Assembly: GCF_001427125.1 (NCBI RefSeq)
Contig: NZ_LMGK01000001.1
Coordinates: 322,108-386,107, forward strand
Source: Pseudomonas sp. Root562
GTDB lineage: Bacteria > Pseudomonadota > Gammaproteobacteria > Pseudomonadales > Pseudomonadaceae
Length of the DNA stretch: 64,000 nucleotides
Direction of reading: 5' to 3'
Shown: positions 1 through 8,881 of the stretch, piece after piece
Layout of the letters: the number at the start of each line of letters is the position of its first letter
How positions within the stretch are numbered: position 1 is the first letter of the stretch
Notes under the pieces: model-generated
The model's database searches: none
What the model saw: only the letters and a program-made list of their open reading frames with translations
Told to the model about the DNA's origin: nothing
Translations under genes and position numbers: made by a program

Positions 1-564
1 CCAGGCCAGGCGTACCAGGATGTCCGAGTCGAAATCCATGCGTTTGCCGATTTTTGCCGACTCGATCAGTGCCAGAACCGGCGGCAGCGGATACACACGG
101 AAGCCGCACATCGAGTCGCGAATCTGCAGCGACAGGGTGTTGATCCAGACCATGATGTGGGTCAGGTAGCGGGCGTACAAGCGGCCTTTGGGCACGCTTT
201 CATCGTACTTCGGGTAGCCGCAAATCACCGCTTGCGGATGCTTGCGCGACAGTTCGATAAAGCGTTGCACGTCTTGCAGGTCATGCTGGCCGTCGGCGTC
301 CACTTGCAAGGCGTGGCTGAAACCCAGGCGCGACGCTTCACGCAGGCCGGTCATGACCGCGCCGCCCTTGCCCTGATTGGCAGCGAGGCGAATCAGGTAG
401 ACCATTTCGCGTTGCGCCAGTCGATCAAGCACCCTGGCGCACGCCGGGCTGCTGGCATCATCCACCAGAATGCACGGCAGATGGCGGGCAATCAGCGCAT
501 CGACCACGGTGGTGATTGCACTTTCGTGGTTGTACACCGGAATGACTGCGCAGGGGCTATGCAT
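1..564 (-). CDS. Family 2 glycosyltransferase of the aryl-polyene cluster (partial, runs off the left edge)
   Basis: The 188 visible N-terminal codons read without a stop to the window edge. The protein opens with a GT-A fold signature: AVIPVYNHE near residue 6, then LVDDASS, and a DxD-type metal/nucleotide-binding stretch QVDADGQHD near residue 85. This resembles polyprenyl-phosphate or lipid glycosyltransferases, and the family transfers a sugar from a nucleotide or lipid donor. Its start at 564 overlaps the end of the AMP-ligase gene by 8 bases, so it is translated as part of the same operon. In aryl-polyene clusters a GT2 enzyme is thought to help attach the polyene to its lipid anchor, which is inference from context here. 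The C-terminus cannot be seen, so a fused acyltransferase domain cannot be excluded. Confidence 0.85.
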   Translation of the reverse strand, partial: MHSPCAVIPVYNHESAITTVVDALIARHLPCILVDDASSPACARVLDRLAQREMVYLIRLAANQGKGGAVMTGLREASRLGFSHALQVDADGQHDLQDVQRFIELSRKHPQAVICGYPKYDESVPKGRLYARYLTHIMVWINTLSLQIRDSMCGFRVYPLPPVLALIESAKIGKRMDFDSDILVRLAW

Positions 565-2254
565 GCTGGTTTGCACCTGCAAGTGCGGGTTCCAGCAAAA
601 TCCGCCCGCTGGAGCAGGTCGCTGTTTCATTGCGATAGGCAAAGTACAGTTTGCTGCGGTCCGGGTCGAAACGCAGGTGCAATTGGACTTCATCCCCCGG
701 ACGCACCAGTTGCTGGAATTTCAGCACTTCCATGCCGGCGAACTTTTCCGGCAAGTTCATCAATTGCTGGCCGAGGTTCAGCGCCCACTCCACTTGCACC
801 ACGCCGGGCAATACCGGCGCCGTGGGGAAGTGACCACTGAAATAGGCAAGATCCGGCGGTACGGCCAGTTGCAGGCTCCACTCGCCTTCGGTTTCGAGCT
901 GTTCCAGAATTTGCGGCGCCTTGGGGCGTGGCGCCAGCAGCAAGGCTTCGACGTCGGCCTGGGGCAGTTTTCCCTGGGTGTTCAGCGGTAGTTGTCGCAG
1001 CAAGCGCCAGCGCCGTGGCAGGGCCAGCGCTTCGCAATGCTGGCTCAGGTGTTGGCGCAATTGTTCAGTGAGCGTGCGTCGTCCTTGATTGCGCAAGGCA
1101 TGAAGGCCCGCTTCTGTCAGGACCAGCAATGCACCCAGTGAAGCGCGATTTTCCTGGACGACGCCAAGGCGCGCTTCGGCCACCCATGCATGGGTCATCA
1201 ACGCCTGTTCCAGCATCGGCAGCGAAATGCGCTTTTCTTCCAGTTTGACGATTCGGTCCAGCCGCCCCAGCAACTCGAAACGGCCGTCAGCGACAATTCG
1301 CGCGGCATCGGCGGTATGTTCGACATGGCCGGCGGGCAAGTAGGGTGAGGCGATGAGCAGTGCGCCGTCAGCGTCCTGGCTCAAGGCGACATCGGCGAAG
1401 GGTTGCCAGAGCGTTGGCCCCTGGCGCCAGGCGATGCCGCCGGTTTCCGAGCTGCCAAAAATTTCTGTCGGCCATTGATGGAGGCGTTGGTACAAGATCT
1501 TAGCCGCCTCGGCCGGCAACGCGCCGCCGGAAGAAAATACCCGGCGCACTGCGCTCATGGCGGGCCAGTCGAGGTTGTCGCCCATGCGCTTGAGCAGTGC
1601 CGGGCTGGCCACCCAGGCGAAAGCCGGATGCTGGCGACTGGCGCGTTGCAGGTCTTCCGGAAACGCCAGTTGCCTGCGCGTGAACGGGCGTCCGGCACAC
1701 AGTGGCCAGAGCACGCGGAACAGCAGGCCGTAGATGTGTTGGGTGGCAACGCTGCCGATGATGCATGCCGGGCCGAGATCGGCGCCCCACAGCTGTTCCA
1801 GGGCTTGAACCTCATTGGCCAATTGCCGCAGGTTTTTTTCGATGCGCTTGGGCTCGCCACTGGATCCGGACGTGCACAGGCTCAGCCGGCATTGATCCAG
1901 ATCCAGTGCGGCGGCGCTGAGCGGTGCATGTCGGTAAGCGCTCAGCTGCGCATCGTCGGGCTGATCGGTGAGCCACAGGTCCACTTCCTTCGACCAGCGC
2001 TGGCGGGTTTGCGCTTGCAAGTCTGCGGGCAGCAATACGCTGACCCCGGCACGCCAGGCACCCAGCAGGGCAATCGCCAGATCGGCGGCGTCTTCAAGGT
2101 GCACGGCAATGCGCTGCACACCCTGGGCTTGCAGGCCGGCGGCCAGGCTCAGGGCCTGGGCACACAGATGTGCGTGATCGAGCGGCGGCTCGGCCGTTAC
2201 GGCTCGCTGCGGCTCGGCCTTGAGCAGCAGCTGCTCAAGTTTTATCCAATTCAT
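557..2254 (-). CDS. AMP-dependent acyl/aryl ligase fused to a C-terminal hotdog dehydratase domain (ApeH-ApeI-like)
   Basis: The protein has 565 residues. Roughly residues 1-450 form an adenylate-forming enzyme: the P-loop-like [11 protein letters not shown] near residue 125, FGSSETGG near 265, and a ligase C-terminal region containing [15 protein letters not shown]. The last 100 or so residues carry [12 protein letters not shown], the FabA/FabZ-type hotdog dehydratase motif with its catalytic histidine, followed by a conserved glutamate (VEW). The ligase half probably activates the aryl starter or an acyl group for the carrier proteins, and the dehydratase half removes water from 3-hydroxyacyl-ACP during polyene growth. 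I chose the ATG at 2254 because it overlaps the upstream stop as ATGA. An in-frame extension to 2287 is possible but less likely. The fusion merges two genes that are often separate in related clusters. Confidence 0.88.
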   Translation of the reverse strand: MNWIKLEQLLLKAEPQRAVTAEPPLDHAHLCAQALSLAAGLQAQGVQRIAVHLEDAADLAIALLGAWRAGVSVLLPADLQAQTRQRWSKEVDLWLTDQPDDAQLSAYRHAPLSAAALDLDQCRLSLCTSGSSGEPKRIEKNLRQLANEVQALEQLWGADLGPACIIGSVATQHIYGLLFRVLWPLCAGRPFTRRQLAFPEDLQRASRQHPAFAWVASPALLKRMGDNLDWPAMSAVRRVFSSGGALPAEAAKILYQRLHQWPTEIFGSSETGGIAWRQGPTLWQPFADVALSQDADGALLIASPYLPAGHVEHTADAARIVADGRFELLGRLDRIVKLEEKRISLPMLEQALMTHAWVAEARLGVVQENRASLGALLVLTEAGLHALRNQGRRTLTEQLRQHLSQHCEALALPRRWRLLRQLPLNTQGKLPQADVEALLLAPRPKAPQILEQLETEGEWSLQLAVPPDLAYFSGHFPTAPVLPGVVQVEWALNLGQQLMNLPEKFAGMEVLKFQQLVRPGDEVQLHLRFDPDRSKLYFAYRNETATCSSGRILLEPALAGANQHA

Positions 2255-2796
2255 GGGTGGCCTCGTACCCGTTGTCGTATCAGCCATTCAATGGCAAACA
2301 TCAGGCCTATCAATCCGTAGGAAATAAGACCGGTGTACAACATCCACCAGTTCAGTGGCGCCCACAGCGTCAGGGCGGCGGCGCACAAACCGTTGCACAG
2401 AAAAAACACGCTCCAGGCGATGGTCACCTGGCGGGTATAGCGAATGGCCTTGGCGGGCAAGTGCGGTTCGCGCAGACGGGCCAGGCGTTCGACCATTGGC
2501 GGGCCGTACATCAGACTCGATCCGAACAGCGCCAGCATGAAACCGCTGATCAGCACCGGATACCAACGCAACAACACCGGGCTGTCGAACAGCGCCAGCA
2601 GCAGGCAAAAGACGATGGCTGCCGCGGCCATCCACAGGCTGCCGGGCTTTTGTCGGCCGCTCAGTGCGCGGGCCAGCCACAGGCTGCCCAGCAGCAAACC
2701 GAATTGCCACGGCGCGAAATGCTCCATGCCGAAATACACCGCAAAGGGGTACAGCAGGCCTGCCAGCAGCAGGCCAAGGCCGATCAGTCGGCTCAT
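2251..2796 (-). CDS. COG4648-type inner-membrane protein of the aryl-polyene operon (ApeG position)
   Basis: This 181-residue protein is strongly hydrophobic, with about five predicted membrane segments: residues 3-20, 28-45, 55-75, 80-97, and a pair near 127-170. It has no catalytic motif that I recognise. It resembles the small COG4648-like membrane proteins found between the acyl carrier proteins and the AMP ligase in aryl-polyene, flexirubin and xanthomonadin-type clusters, where the role is unproven. It is joined to both neighbours by ATGA overlaps (2793-2796 and 2251-2254), so translation is probably coupled. Family assignment rests on position and hydropathy. Confidence 0.75.
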   Translation of the reverse strand: MSRLIGLGLLLAGLLYPFAVYFGMEHFAPWQFGLLLGSLWLARALSGRQKPGSLWMAAAAIVFCLLLALFDSPVLLRWYPVLISGFMLALFGSSLMYGPPMVERLARLREPHLPAKAIRYTRQVTIAWSVFFLCNGLCAAALTLWAPLNWWMLYTGLISYGLIGLMFAIEWLIRQRVRGHP

Positions 2797-3047
2797 GCGG
2801 CCGGTTGAACCAGACGGTAGACCGCCTCGACGACGTCGCTGACGGTACGCACCGATTTGAATTCTTCGGCGGCGATTTTCTTGCCGGTCTGACGTTTGAT
2901 GTGGTCGATCAGGTCAACCGCGTCGATGCTGTCGATTTCCAGATCCTGATACAGGTTGGATTCGAGGCTGACGCGCTCGGGCTCCAGTTCAAACAGCTCG
3001 ACCAAGGCATCGCGCAGGGTGTTGAAAATGTCGTCACGAGTTTGCAT
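2793..3047 (-). CDS. Acyl carrier protein (second of a tandem pair)
   Basis: This 84-residue acidic helical protein carries the phosphopantetheine attachment motif DSIDAVDL, with the modified serine in the middle third. After modification by a phosphopantetheinyl transferase it would carry the growing aryl-polyene or its starter as a thioester. It is the second of two adjacent carrier proteins, which matches the ApeE/ApeF pair of aryl-polyene systems, where the two carriers have distinct partner enzymes. It ends in an ATGA overlap with the membrane-protein gene. Confidence 0.9.
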   Translation of the reverse strand: MQTRDDIFNTLRDALVELFELEPERVSLESNLYQDLEIDSIDAVDLIDHIKRQTGKKIAAEEFKSVRTVSDVVEAVYRLVQPAA

Positions 3048-3056
3048 GGTCCGGTC

Positions 3057-3317
3057 TCAAGCTGCCTGTTTTGCGGTGACGAACGCCGCAAGGCTCGCCA
3101 CGTTGCTGAAATGATTACGCGTGTCCTTGGCGTCGGCATCGATTTTGATGCCGTATTTTTTCTGGATGGCCAGGCCGAGTTCCAGAGCATCGACAGAGTC
3201 CAGGCCCAAGCCTTCGCCGAAGAGCGTCTGGTCATCGCCGATGTCGTCGGCACTGATGTCTTCGAGGCCAAGGGCGTCGATGATAAGCATTTTGATATCA
3301 CGGTGCAGATCGCTCAT
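3057..3317 (-). CDS. Acyl carrier protein (first of a tandem pair)
   Basis: This 86-residue carrier protein has the motif GLDSVDALEL, containing the serine for phosphopantetheine. The start at 3317 is supported by an AAGGAG ribosome-binding site about 9 bases upstream. A longer reading to 3359 has no such site and would cut further into the acyltransferase gene. It overlaps the end of the acyltransferase gene by 20 bases and is followed after 9 bases by the second carrier gene. It is only distantly similar to its neighbour, so the pair is probably specialised rather than a recent duplication. Confidence 0.9.
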   Translation of the reverse strand: MSDLHRDIKMLIIDALGLEDISADDIGDDQTLFGEGLGLDSVDALELGLAIQKKYGIKIDADAKDTRNHFSNVASLAAFVTAKQAA

Positions 3318-4107
3318 CTTCGGCGAGCTCCTTAATAAAGTACGAATGTAGGTAATCATTGAGCTTGCGCGAGGCTTGAGGTGCTGGGCCCAGCGCAGCG
3401 AAGGCCTGTGGGTCTATATCGGCCCCGACGCGAAAACTGAAGTGCACACGACGCTTTGGGATCCGATACCAGGGCTCCGCCTTGGTCAACGTGGTCGGAT
3501 TGACCCTGATCACCACGGGGGTGAGGATTTTCGCACCCCGCACGGCAATTGCCGCTCCTCCCCGATGAAAGGCCGGTGCCTGACCCGGCTGGGTGCGGGT
3601 GCCTTCGGGAAAGATGATCAGGGTTTGACCCTCTTTCAATGCATCGGCGGCGGCATCGAGCATGTCCATGCTGCCGTCGTTGCTGATGTATTCGGTACGG
3701 CGTAGCGGGCCGCGGGTGAAAGGGTTTTCCCAGAGGCTTTGCTTGACCACGCAGTTGGCGTGGCGCACCAGCCCGATCAGGAATACCACGTCGATCAGCG
3801 AGGGATGATTGGCGATGATCATCTGCCCCGGGCGTCCGAGTTTTTCCTCGCCCTGAATGTCATAGGTCAGCACGCCGGCGCGAGCCATGAACCGCACGAA
3901 AAACCAGAAGCAACGGCTGACCGTATGCCGCGCGCGCAGGCGATGGGTCCGGGCATCGCCCGGCAAACAGCCGAGCAACGGAAAAACCACCACGCGCAGG
4001 CACAGCCCGCCCAGTCCGAACAGGGTAAAGCTTGCAGCAGTTGCCAGCAGGCGCCAGTAGTAGGCGTCGCGGTTTTTCTCGATCATGGATTGCGTTGCCA
4101 GGTCCAT
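3298..4107 (-). CDS. Lysophospholipid-type acyltransferase (PlsC family) of the aryl-polyene operon (ApeD-like)
   Basis: The protein has 269 residues, with one hydrophobic segment near residues 20-50 followed by the acyltransferase motifs NHPSLIDVVF (the HX4D catalytic pair), FPEGTRT and a later PVVIRV block. This is the 1-acyl-glycerol-3-phosphate acyltransferase fold, used in aryl-polyene clusters to move acyl chains onto or off a lipid anchor at the inner membrane. Two starts are possible. The ATG at 4107 is preceded by GGAAAAA. The ATG at 4086 overlaps the upstream stop as ATGA, the pattern used elsewhere in this operon. The shorter form (262 residues) may be the real one. Confidence 0.87.
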   Translation of the reverse strand: MDLATQSMIEKNRDAYYWRLLATAASFTLFGLGGLCLRVVVFPLLGCLPGDARTHRLRARHTVSRCFWFFVRFMARAGVLTYDIQGEEKLGRPGQMIIANHPSLIDVVFLIGLVRHANCVVKQSLWENPFTRGPLRRTEYISNDGSMDMLDAAADALKEGQTLIIFPEGTRTQPGQAPAFHRGGAAIAVRGAKILTPVVIRVNPTTLTKAEPWYRIPKRRVHFSFRVGADIDPQAFAALGPAPQASRKLNDYLHSYFIKELAEDERSAP

Positions 4108-4808
4108 ACACGATTTTTCCAGGCATGTTGGCAGGTGGTTTGCTGGCCCAGCAGCGTTTTCAACAGATTCAGTGCATGGGGCCAGCGAGACTTGGACAAC
4201 GCATCCGAGGGGCTGTTCAGGGACAGCTGCCAGTCGTTGCCTGGCGTGATCAGCAGGCCGAGGGCGTACGGAAACGGCACGTCATCAATCCACGTCGAAT
4301 AGGCTTCGGGGGGCTGTTCCTCGGTTACCACCAGCAACACGGCCGGCGCACCCTCATTCAGCAAGGCCGCGGCTTCCAGCATGCCGTGTTCCAGGCCATC
4401 GCCGGCTGCGGCAAGGGCGGTCATCTCGCTGGTTTCACCGCGCATGATCGACCACAGGCCAATGATCGCGTTGTGCACAGAAAGACTGAATTGAGTGGGC
4501 GACAGCGGCTGTTCAACGGCCAACTCACTGAGAATGTCGAAGGTGCGCGGGGTTTCACCATGACGGGAAACAAAGACCAGCGGCAAGTCCTGACGACCTT
4601 CGGCCAGGGGCCAAGCGACACTGAATGCCATCCTCGCCAGCCGACTGAGGCGTCGGCGCTGCATGGCCGGCAGAAACGAGACATCCGGGGCCGCATCGCT
4701 GCCCGGGAGTACGACCGGTCGTCGACTCCAGGCTTGCCAATCGTCCACGCTTTCGAGCCCCGGGGCCCACGCGCGCCACTGGGCGATGTTGAAATTGATC
4801 ACAGACAT
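4083..4808 (-). CDS. Ketosynthase-like chain-length factor, first gene of the aryl-polyene operon (ApeC-like)
   Basis: This 241-residue protein resembles the N-terminal beta-ketoacyl synthase family used in aryl-polyene and xanthomonadin clusters. The conserved block FSLSVHNAIIG sits where a ketosynthase would have its nucleophile region, but no TACSS-type active-site cysteine is present. At about 240 residues it is also shorter than a full thiolase-fold ketosynthase of about 400. In known aryl-polyene systems such a partner pairs with a catalytic ketosynthase and helps set chain length. It is the most upstream gene of the minus-strand operon, behind the promoter at 4896-4924. Confidence 0.85.
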   Translation of the reverse strand: MSVINFNIAQWRAWAPGLESVDDWQAWSRRPVVLPGSDAAPDVSFLPAMQRRRLSRLARMAFSVAWPLAEGRQDLPLVFVSRHGETPRTFDILSELAVEQPLSPTQFSLSVHNAIIGLWSIMRGETSEMTALAAAGDGLEHGMLEAAALLNEGAPAVLLVVTEEQPPEAYSTWIDDVPFPYALGLLITPGNDWQLSLNSPSDALSKSRWPHALNLLKTLLGQQTTCQHAWKNRVWTWQRNP

Positions 4809-4895
4809 TCATCCCGCCCCTGCGGGCTTTCTTGACGCGATGAGTGCGCAAATGCACGGCACACCCTACGTGGCGCTTGGCGCCGAGTGGTGCGC

Positions 4896-4924
4896 ATTAT
4901 CCCGGTGCGACGAACGCGTAGCAA
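4896..4924 (-). promoter_or_regulatory. Probable sigma-70-type promoter of the aryl-polyene operon
   Basis: Read on the minus strand, TTGCTA (4919-4924) and GATAAT (4896-4901) are separated by exactly 17 bases, close to the -35/-10 consensus. Transcription would start near 4889, leaving a leader of about 80 bases before the ketosynthase-like gene at 4808. The 352-base gap to the ParA gene (4809-5160) holds no convincing gene. Confidence 0.6.
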
Positions 4925-5160
4925 ATGCTGGTTACATTTTGCTCAGCAAGATGTACCGCCTGGTTGGCGAAAAATGAACGTTTGGCAATTATTCACATTT
5001 TTATCATGCCGTTTGTCGGCCATTGCTGCGTATGGCTCTGATGTTTCCCGTTTTTTGGTGCGAGACGACGACTGACTGTGCAGTCCCCATTCCGGGAGGT
5101 AGCTAAGCAACGCCATGCACCACTACACTCGGTCATTCTTTGATACACGGAGGTTTTGAC

Positions 5161-5931
5161 ATGCGGCGCGTGGTGTTCAATCAGAAAGGTGGCGTGGGCA
5201 AATCCAGCATTGCCTGCAATTTGGCGGCGGTCAGCGCCAACGAGGGTTTTCGCACCCTTTTGGTTGACCTCGATGCCCAGGCCAATTCCACTCAATACCT
5301 GACGGGGCTCACCGGCAATGACATTCCCATGGGGATTGCCGATTTTTTCAAGCAAACCCTGTCTTCCGGGCCGTTCTCCAGAAAAAACCAGGTCGATATC
5401 TACGAAACGCCGTTCGATAACCTCCATGTCGTCACCGCCACGGCTGAACTGGCGGACTTGCAGCCCAAGCTCGAGGCCAAGCACAAGATCAATAAGCTGA
5501 GGAAGTTGCTGGAAGAGCTGAGCGAAGACTATGACCGGATTTACCTCGATACCCCTCCAGCGCTCAATTTTTACGCCGTTTCAGCGCTGATTGCCGCTGA
5601 TCGCGTGCTGATTCCCTTCGATTGCGACAGTTTTTCTCGCCAGGCGCTATACGGCCTGCTGGCGGAAATCGAAGAGCTGAAGGAGGACCACAACGAAGGT
5701 CTGGAAGTTGAAGGCATCGTCGTCAACCAGTTTCAGGCCCGAGCCAGCCTGCCGCAGCAAATTCTCGACGAACTGATCGCTGAGGGGCTGCCGGTGTTGC
5801 CGGTGTATCTGGCCTCTTCGGTGCGCATGCGCGAATCCCACCAGGCCAATACGCCGCTGATCCATCTCGATCCAAGACACAAGCTGACGCAGCAATTCGT
5901 CGAGCTGCACAACCTGCTGGAAAACGCCTGA
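5161..5931 (+). CDS. Solitary ParA/MinD-type ATPase
   Basis: This 256-residue P-loop ATPase has a deviant Walker A motif KGGVGKS at residues 9-15, a Walker A' block [11 protein letters not shown] near 38, and a Walker B-like block IYLDTPPAL near 125. These proteins dimerise on ATP, bind DNA or membrane non-specifically, and position plasmids, chromosomes, chemoreceptor arrays or other cargo. I chose the ATG at 5161 because GGAGG lies 6 to 7 bases upstream; an upstream start at 5140 has no such site. No ParB-like or other partner gene is adjacent: the neighbours are the divergent aryl-polyene operon and the convergent trxC. The cargo is unknown. Confidence 0.9.
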   Translation: MRRVVFNQKGGVGKSSIACNLAAVSANEGFRTLLVDLDAQANSTQYLTGLTGNDIPMGIADFFKQTLSSGPFSRKNQVDIYETPFDNLHVVTATAELADLQPKLEAKHKINKLRKLLEELSEDYDRIYLDTPPALNFYAVSALIAADRVLIPFDCDSFSRQALYGLLAEIEELKEDHNEGLEVEGIVVNQFQARASLPQQILDELIAEGLPVLPVYLASSVRMRESHQANTPLIHLDPRHKLTQQFVELHNLLENA

Positions 5932-6034
5932 TATTGGTTCATACACACAACCTTCAGGAGTGAGCCCTGCTCGCGATGAGGTTTGACATCCACATCCTCG
6001 CCGACTGACTCGCTCACACAAGGGCTGCGCTGTT

Positions 6035-6469
6035 TCAGATCCCCTGACTGCGCAGCCAGCTCATCAACTGCGGCAATGGAAACGCCCCGCTCTGGCGTGC
6101 GACTTCCCGGCCGTTCTTGAGCAGGATCAGGCTCGGGATCGAGCGAATCCCCAGCTGGGCTGACAATTGCTGATTGGCCTCACTGTCCAGCTTGGCCAGC
6201 CGGCACTTGCCCGCCAGTTGCGCTGCCGCTTGTTCAAATACCGGTGCAAACGACTTGCACGGCCCGCACCAGTCCGCCCACACGTCCACCAGCAACGGCA
6301 AATCACCCTTGATCTGGCTGGCGTAGTCACCTTGTTTCAGTTCAAACGGCTTGTTCAACAAGACCTCGGCTTTGCAGCGTCCGCATTTGGGATGATCGTT
6401 CAGGCGTTCGGCCGGGATGCGGTTGAGGCCATTGCAGTGGGGGCAGGGGATGAGGAGAGGATTGGTCAT
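6035..6469 (-). CDS. trxC: Thioredoxin 2 (TrxC)
   Basis: This 144-residue protein has an N-terminal zinc finger with cysteine pairs at residues 9/12 (CPHC) and 29/32 (CGRC), and a thioredoxin domain whose active site WCGPC has its cysteines at 68 and 71. The zinc finger separates TrxC from thioredoxin 1. It is a cytoplasmic disulfide reductase that supports ribonucleotide reductase and protein repair, typically under oxidative stress. It is transcribed alone, convergent with the ParA gene, and ends about 100 bases from it. Confidence 0.95.
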   Translation of the reverse strand: MTNPLLIPCPHCNGLNRIPAERLNDHPKCGRCKAEVLLNKPFELKQGDYASQIKGDLPLLVDVWADWCGPCKSFAPVFEQAAAQLAGKCRLAKLDSEANQQLSAQLGIRSIPSLILLKNGREVARQSGAFPLPQLMSWLRSQGI

Positions 6470-6675
6470 TTGCGGCTCCAGGATTTGGCAATGACGATGA
6501 TTTGGAGATGAGTGCGGAATATATCAAGCCAGCCAAACTCTGGAGCTATGCGCGAACCGTCGCAAATGCTCACATTTTCCTGGTCTTCATTTCAGGAACG
6601 GTAGCTACGCTGGAGGCTACTCAGGCCACCATTTCCAATAGTGAGGTTCGCTTTGGCTCTAGCTGCGTGCTACTT

Positions 6676-6705
6676 TTGTTGCACTTATCGAAATGTCGAT
6701 ATCTT
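6676..6705 (+). promoter_or_regulatory. Candidate promoter and operator of the toxin-antitoxin pair
   Basis: TTGTTG (6676-6681) and TATCTT (6700-6705) are 18 bases apart and 25 bases before the antitoxin start. In the spacer lies the palindrome ATCGA-AATG-TCGAT (6687-6700), which is well placed for autorepression by the antitoxin. The -10 match is weak, so the exact promoter is uncertain. The rest of 6470-6730 shows nothing else. Confidence 0.4.
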
Positions 6706-6730
6706 TCAATTATCGGAACGGAGTTATCCC

Positions 6731-7000
6731 ATGTCCGTGACTTCAAAAATTCGTCGGCAAGGCGGTGCAGCGGTGATCACGCTTCCGCCTGCATTGCTCA
6801 AACTTCTGCATCTGGAAGTAGGGGCGCAGCTGGAGCTGAATGTGATCGATGGTGAATTGATTGCCCGCCCCGTTGTGCAGCCCGCGCGCAAACGCTTTAG
6901 CCTTGCAGAGTTGCTTGAGGGCCGCGATGAAATAGCCGCGCTGAATGAGCAGACAGCGTCTGCTCGTGAAGGTGGGCCGCTTGGTCGGGAGCTGGGTTGA
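6731..7000 (+). CDS. MazE/ChpS-type antitoxin (AbrB-fold)
   Basis: This 89-residue protein begins with an AbrB/SpoVT-type DNA-binding swapped hairpin (residues 1-45; AVITLPPALLKLL is the conserved core). Its C-terminal tail has RFSLAELLEGRD, like the toxin-wrapping tail of ChpS. It would neutralise the toxin encoded next to it and repress the operon. The ATG at 6731 follows CGGAG by about 8 bases. Longer reading frames upstream start inside untranslated DNA. Its stop overlaps the toxin start by one base (TGATG). Confidence 0.87.
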   Translation: MSVTSKIRRQGGAAVITLPPALLKLLHLEVGAQLELNVIDGELIARPVVQPARKRFSLAELLEGRDEIAALNEQTASAREGGPLGRELG

Positions 7001-7362
7001 TGGTTCGTCGCCAACCCCCGAAACGGGGAGATGTTTATTGGATCGACCCGAACCCGGTAGCCGGCCGGGAGATGATGAACCGGCATCGTTTCGTCGTGAT
7101 AACACCAAGTGAAATCAATTCACTTGGTGTCAGCATGACTGTACCCATTACGAGCGGCGGAAGTTTCAGTCGACACGTTGGTCTGGCCGTCGTCATTTCC
7201 GGATACGAAACCAATGGTGTCGCCGTCTGCAATCAGGTACGCAGCTTTGACATCGAACAACGAGTGCGTGATGGCTCAGCCAGGTTTATCGAGCGTCTTG
7301 ACGATGCGACGATGTCCGACATCATTGCGCGTGTGATCAGTGCCATTGATCCGGCGGATTGA
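7000..7362 (+). CDS. MazF/PemK/ChpB-type endoribonuclease toxin
   Basis: This 120-residue protein starts with the family signature KRGDVYWIDPNPVAGREM and continues with HRFVVITPSEINSLG, VPITSGG and VAVCNQVRSFD, the conserved blocks of the CcdB/PemK fold. These toxins cut mRNA at short sequences and stop growth until the antitoxin is renewed. The length is normal and the frame intact, so the toxin is probably active. The ATG at 7000 overlaps the antitoxin stop by one base; a TTG at 6997 would add one residue. A perfect 12-bp inverted repeat lies inside the gene at 7102-7130. Confidence 0.9.
   Translation: MVRRQPPKRGDVYWIDPNPVAGREMMNRHRFVVITPSEINSLGVSMTVPITSGGSFSRHVGLAVVISGYETNGVAVCNQVRSFDIEQRVRDGSARFIERLDDATMSDIIARVISAIDPAD
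7102..7130. repeat. Perfect 12-bp inverted repeat inside the toxin gene
   Basis: ACACCAAGTGAA (7102-7113) and TTCACTTGGTGT (7119-7130) are exact reverse complements around a 5-base loop. The hairpin is wholly inside the toxin coding sequence and could form in both DNA and mRNA. Confidence 0.9.
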
Positions 7363-7369
7363 TACTTGC

Positions 7370-8881
<1,512 letters not shown>

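Noticed and set aside
6502-6855. A 117-codon open frame overlapping the antitoxin start
   Set aside because: It crosses the toxin-antitoxin promoter and is out of frame with the well-supported antitoxin.
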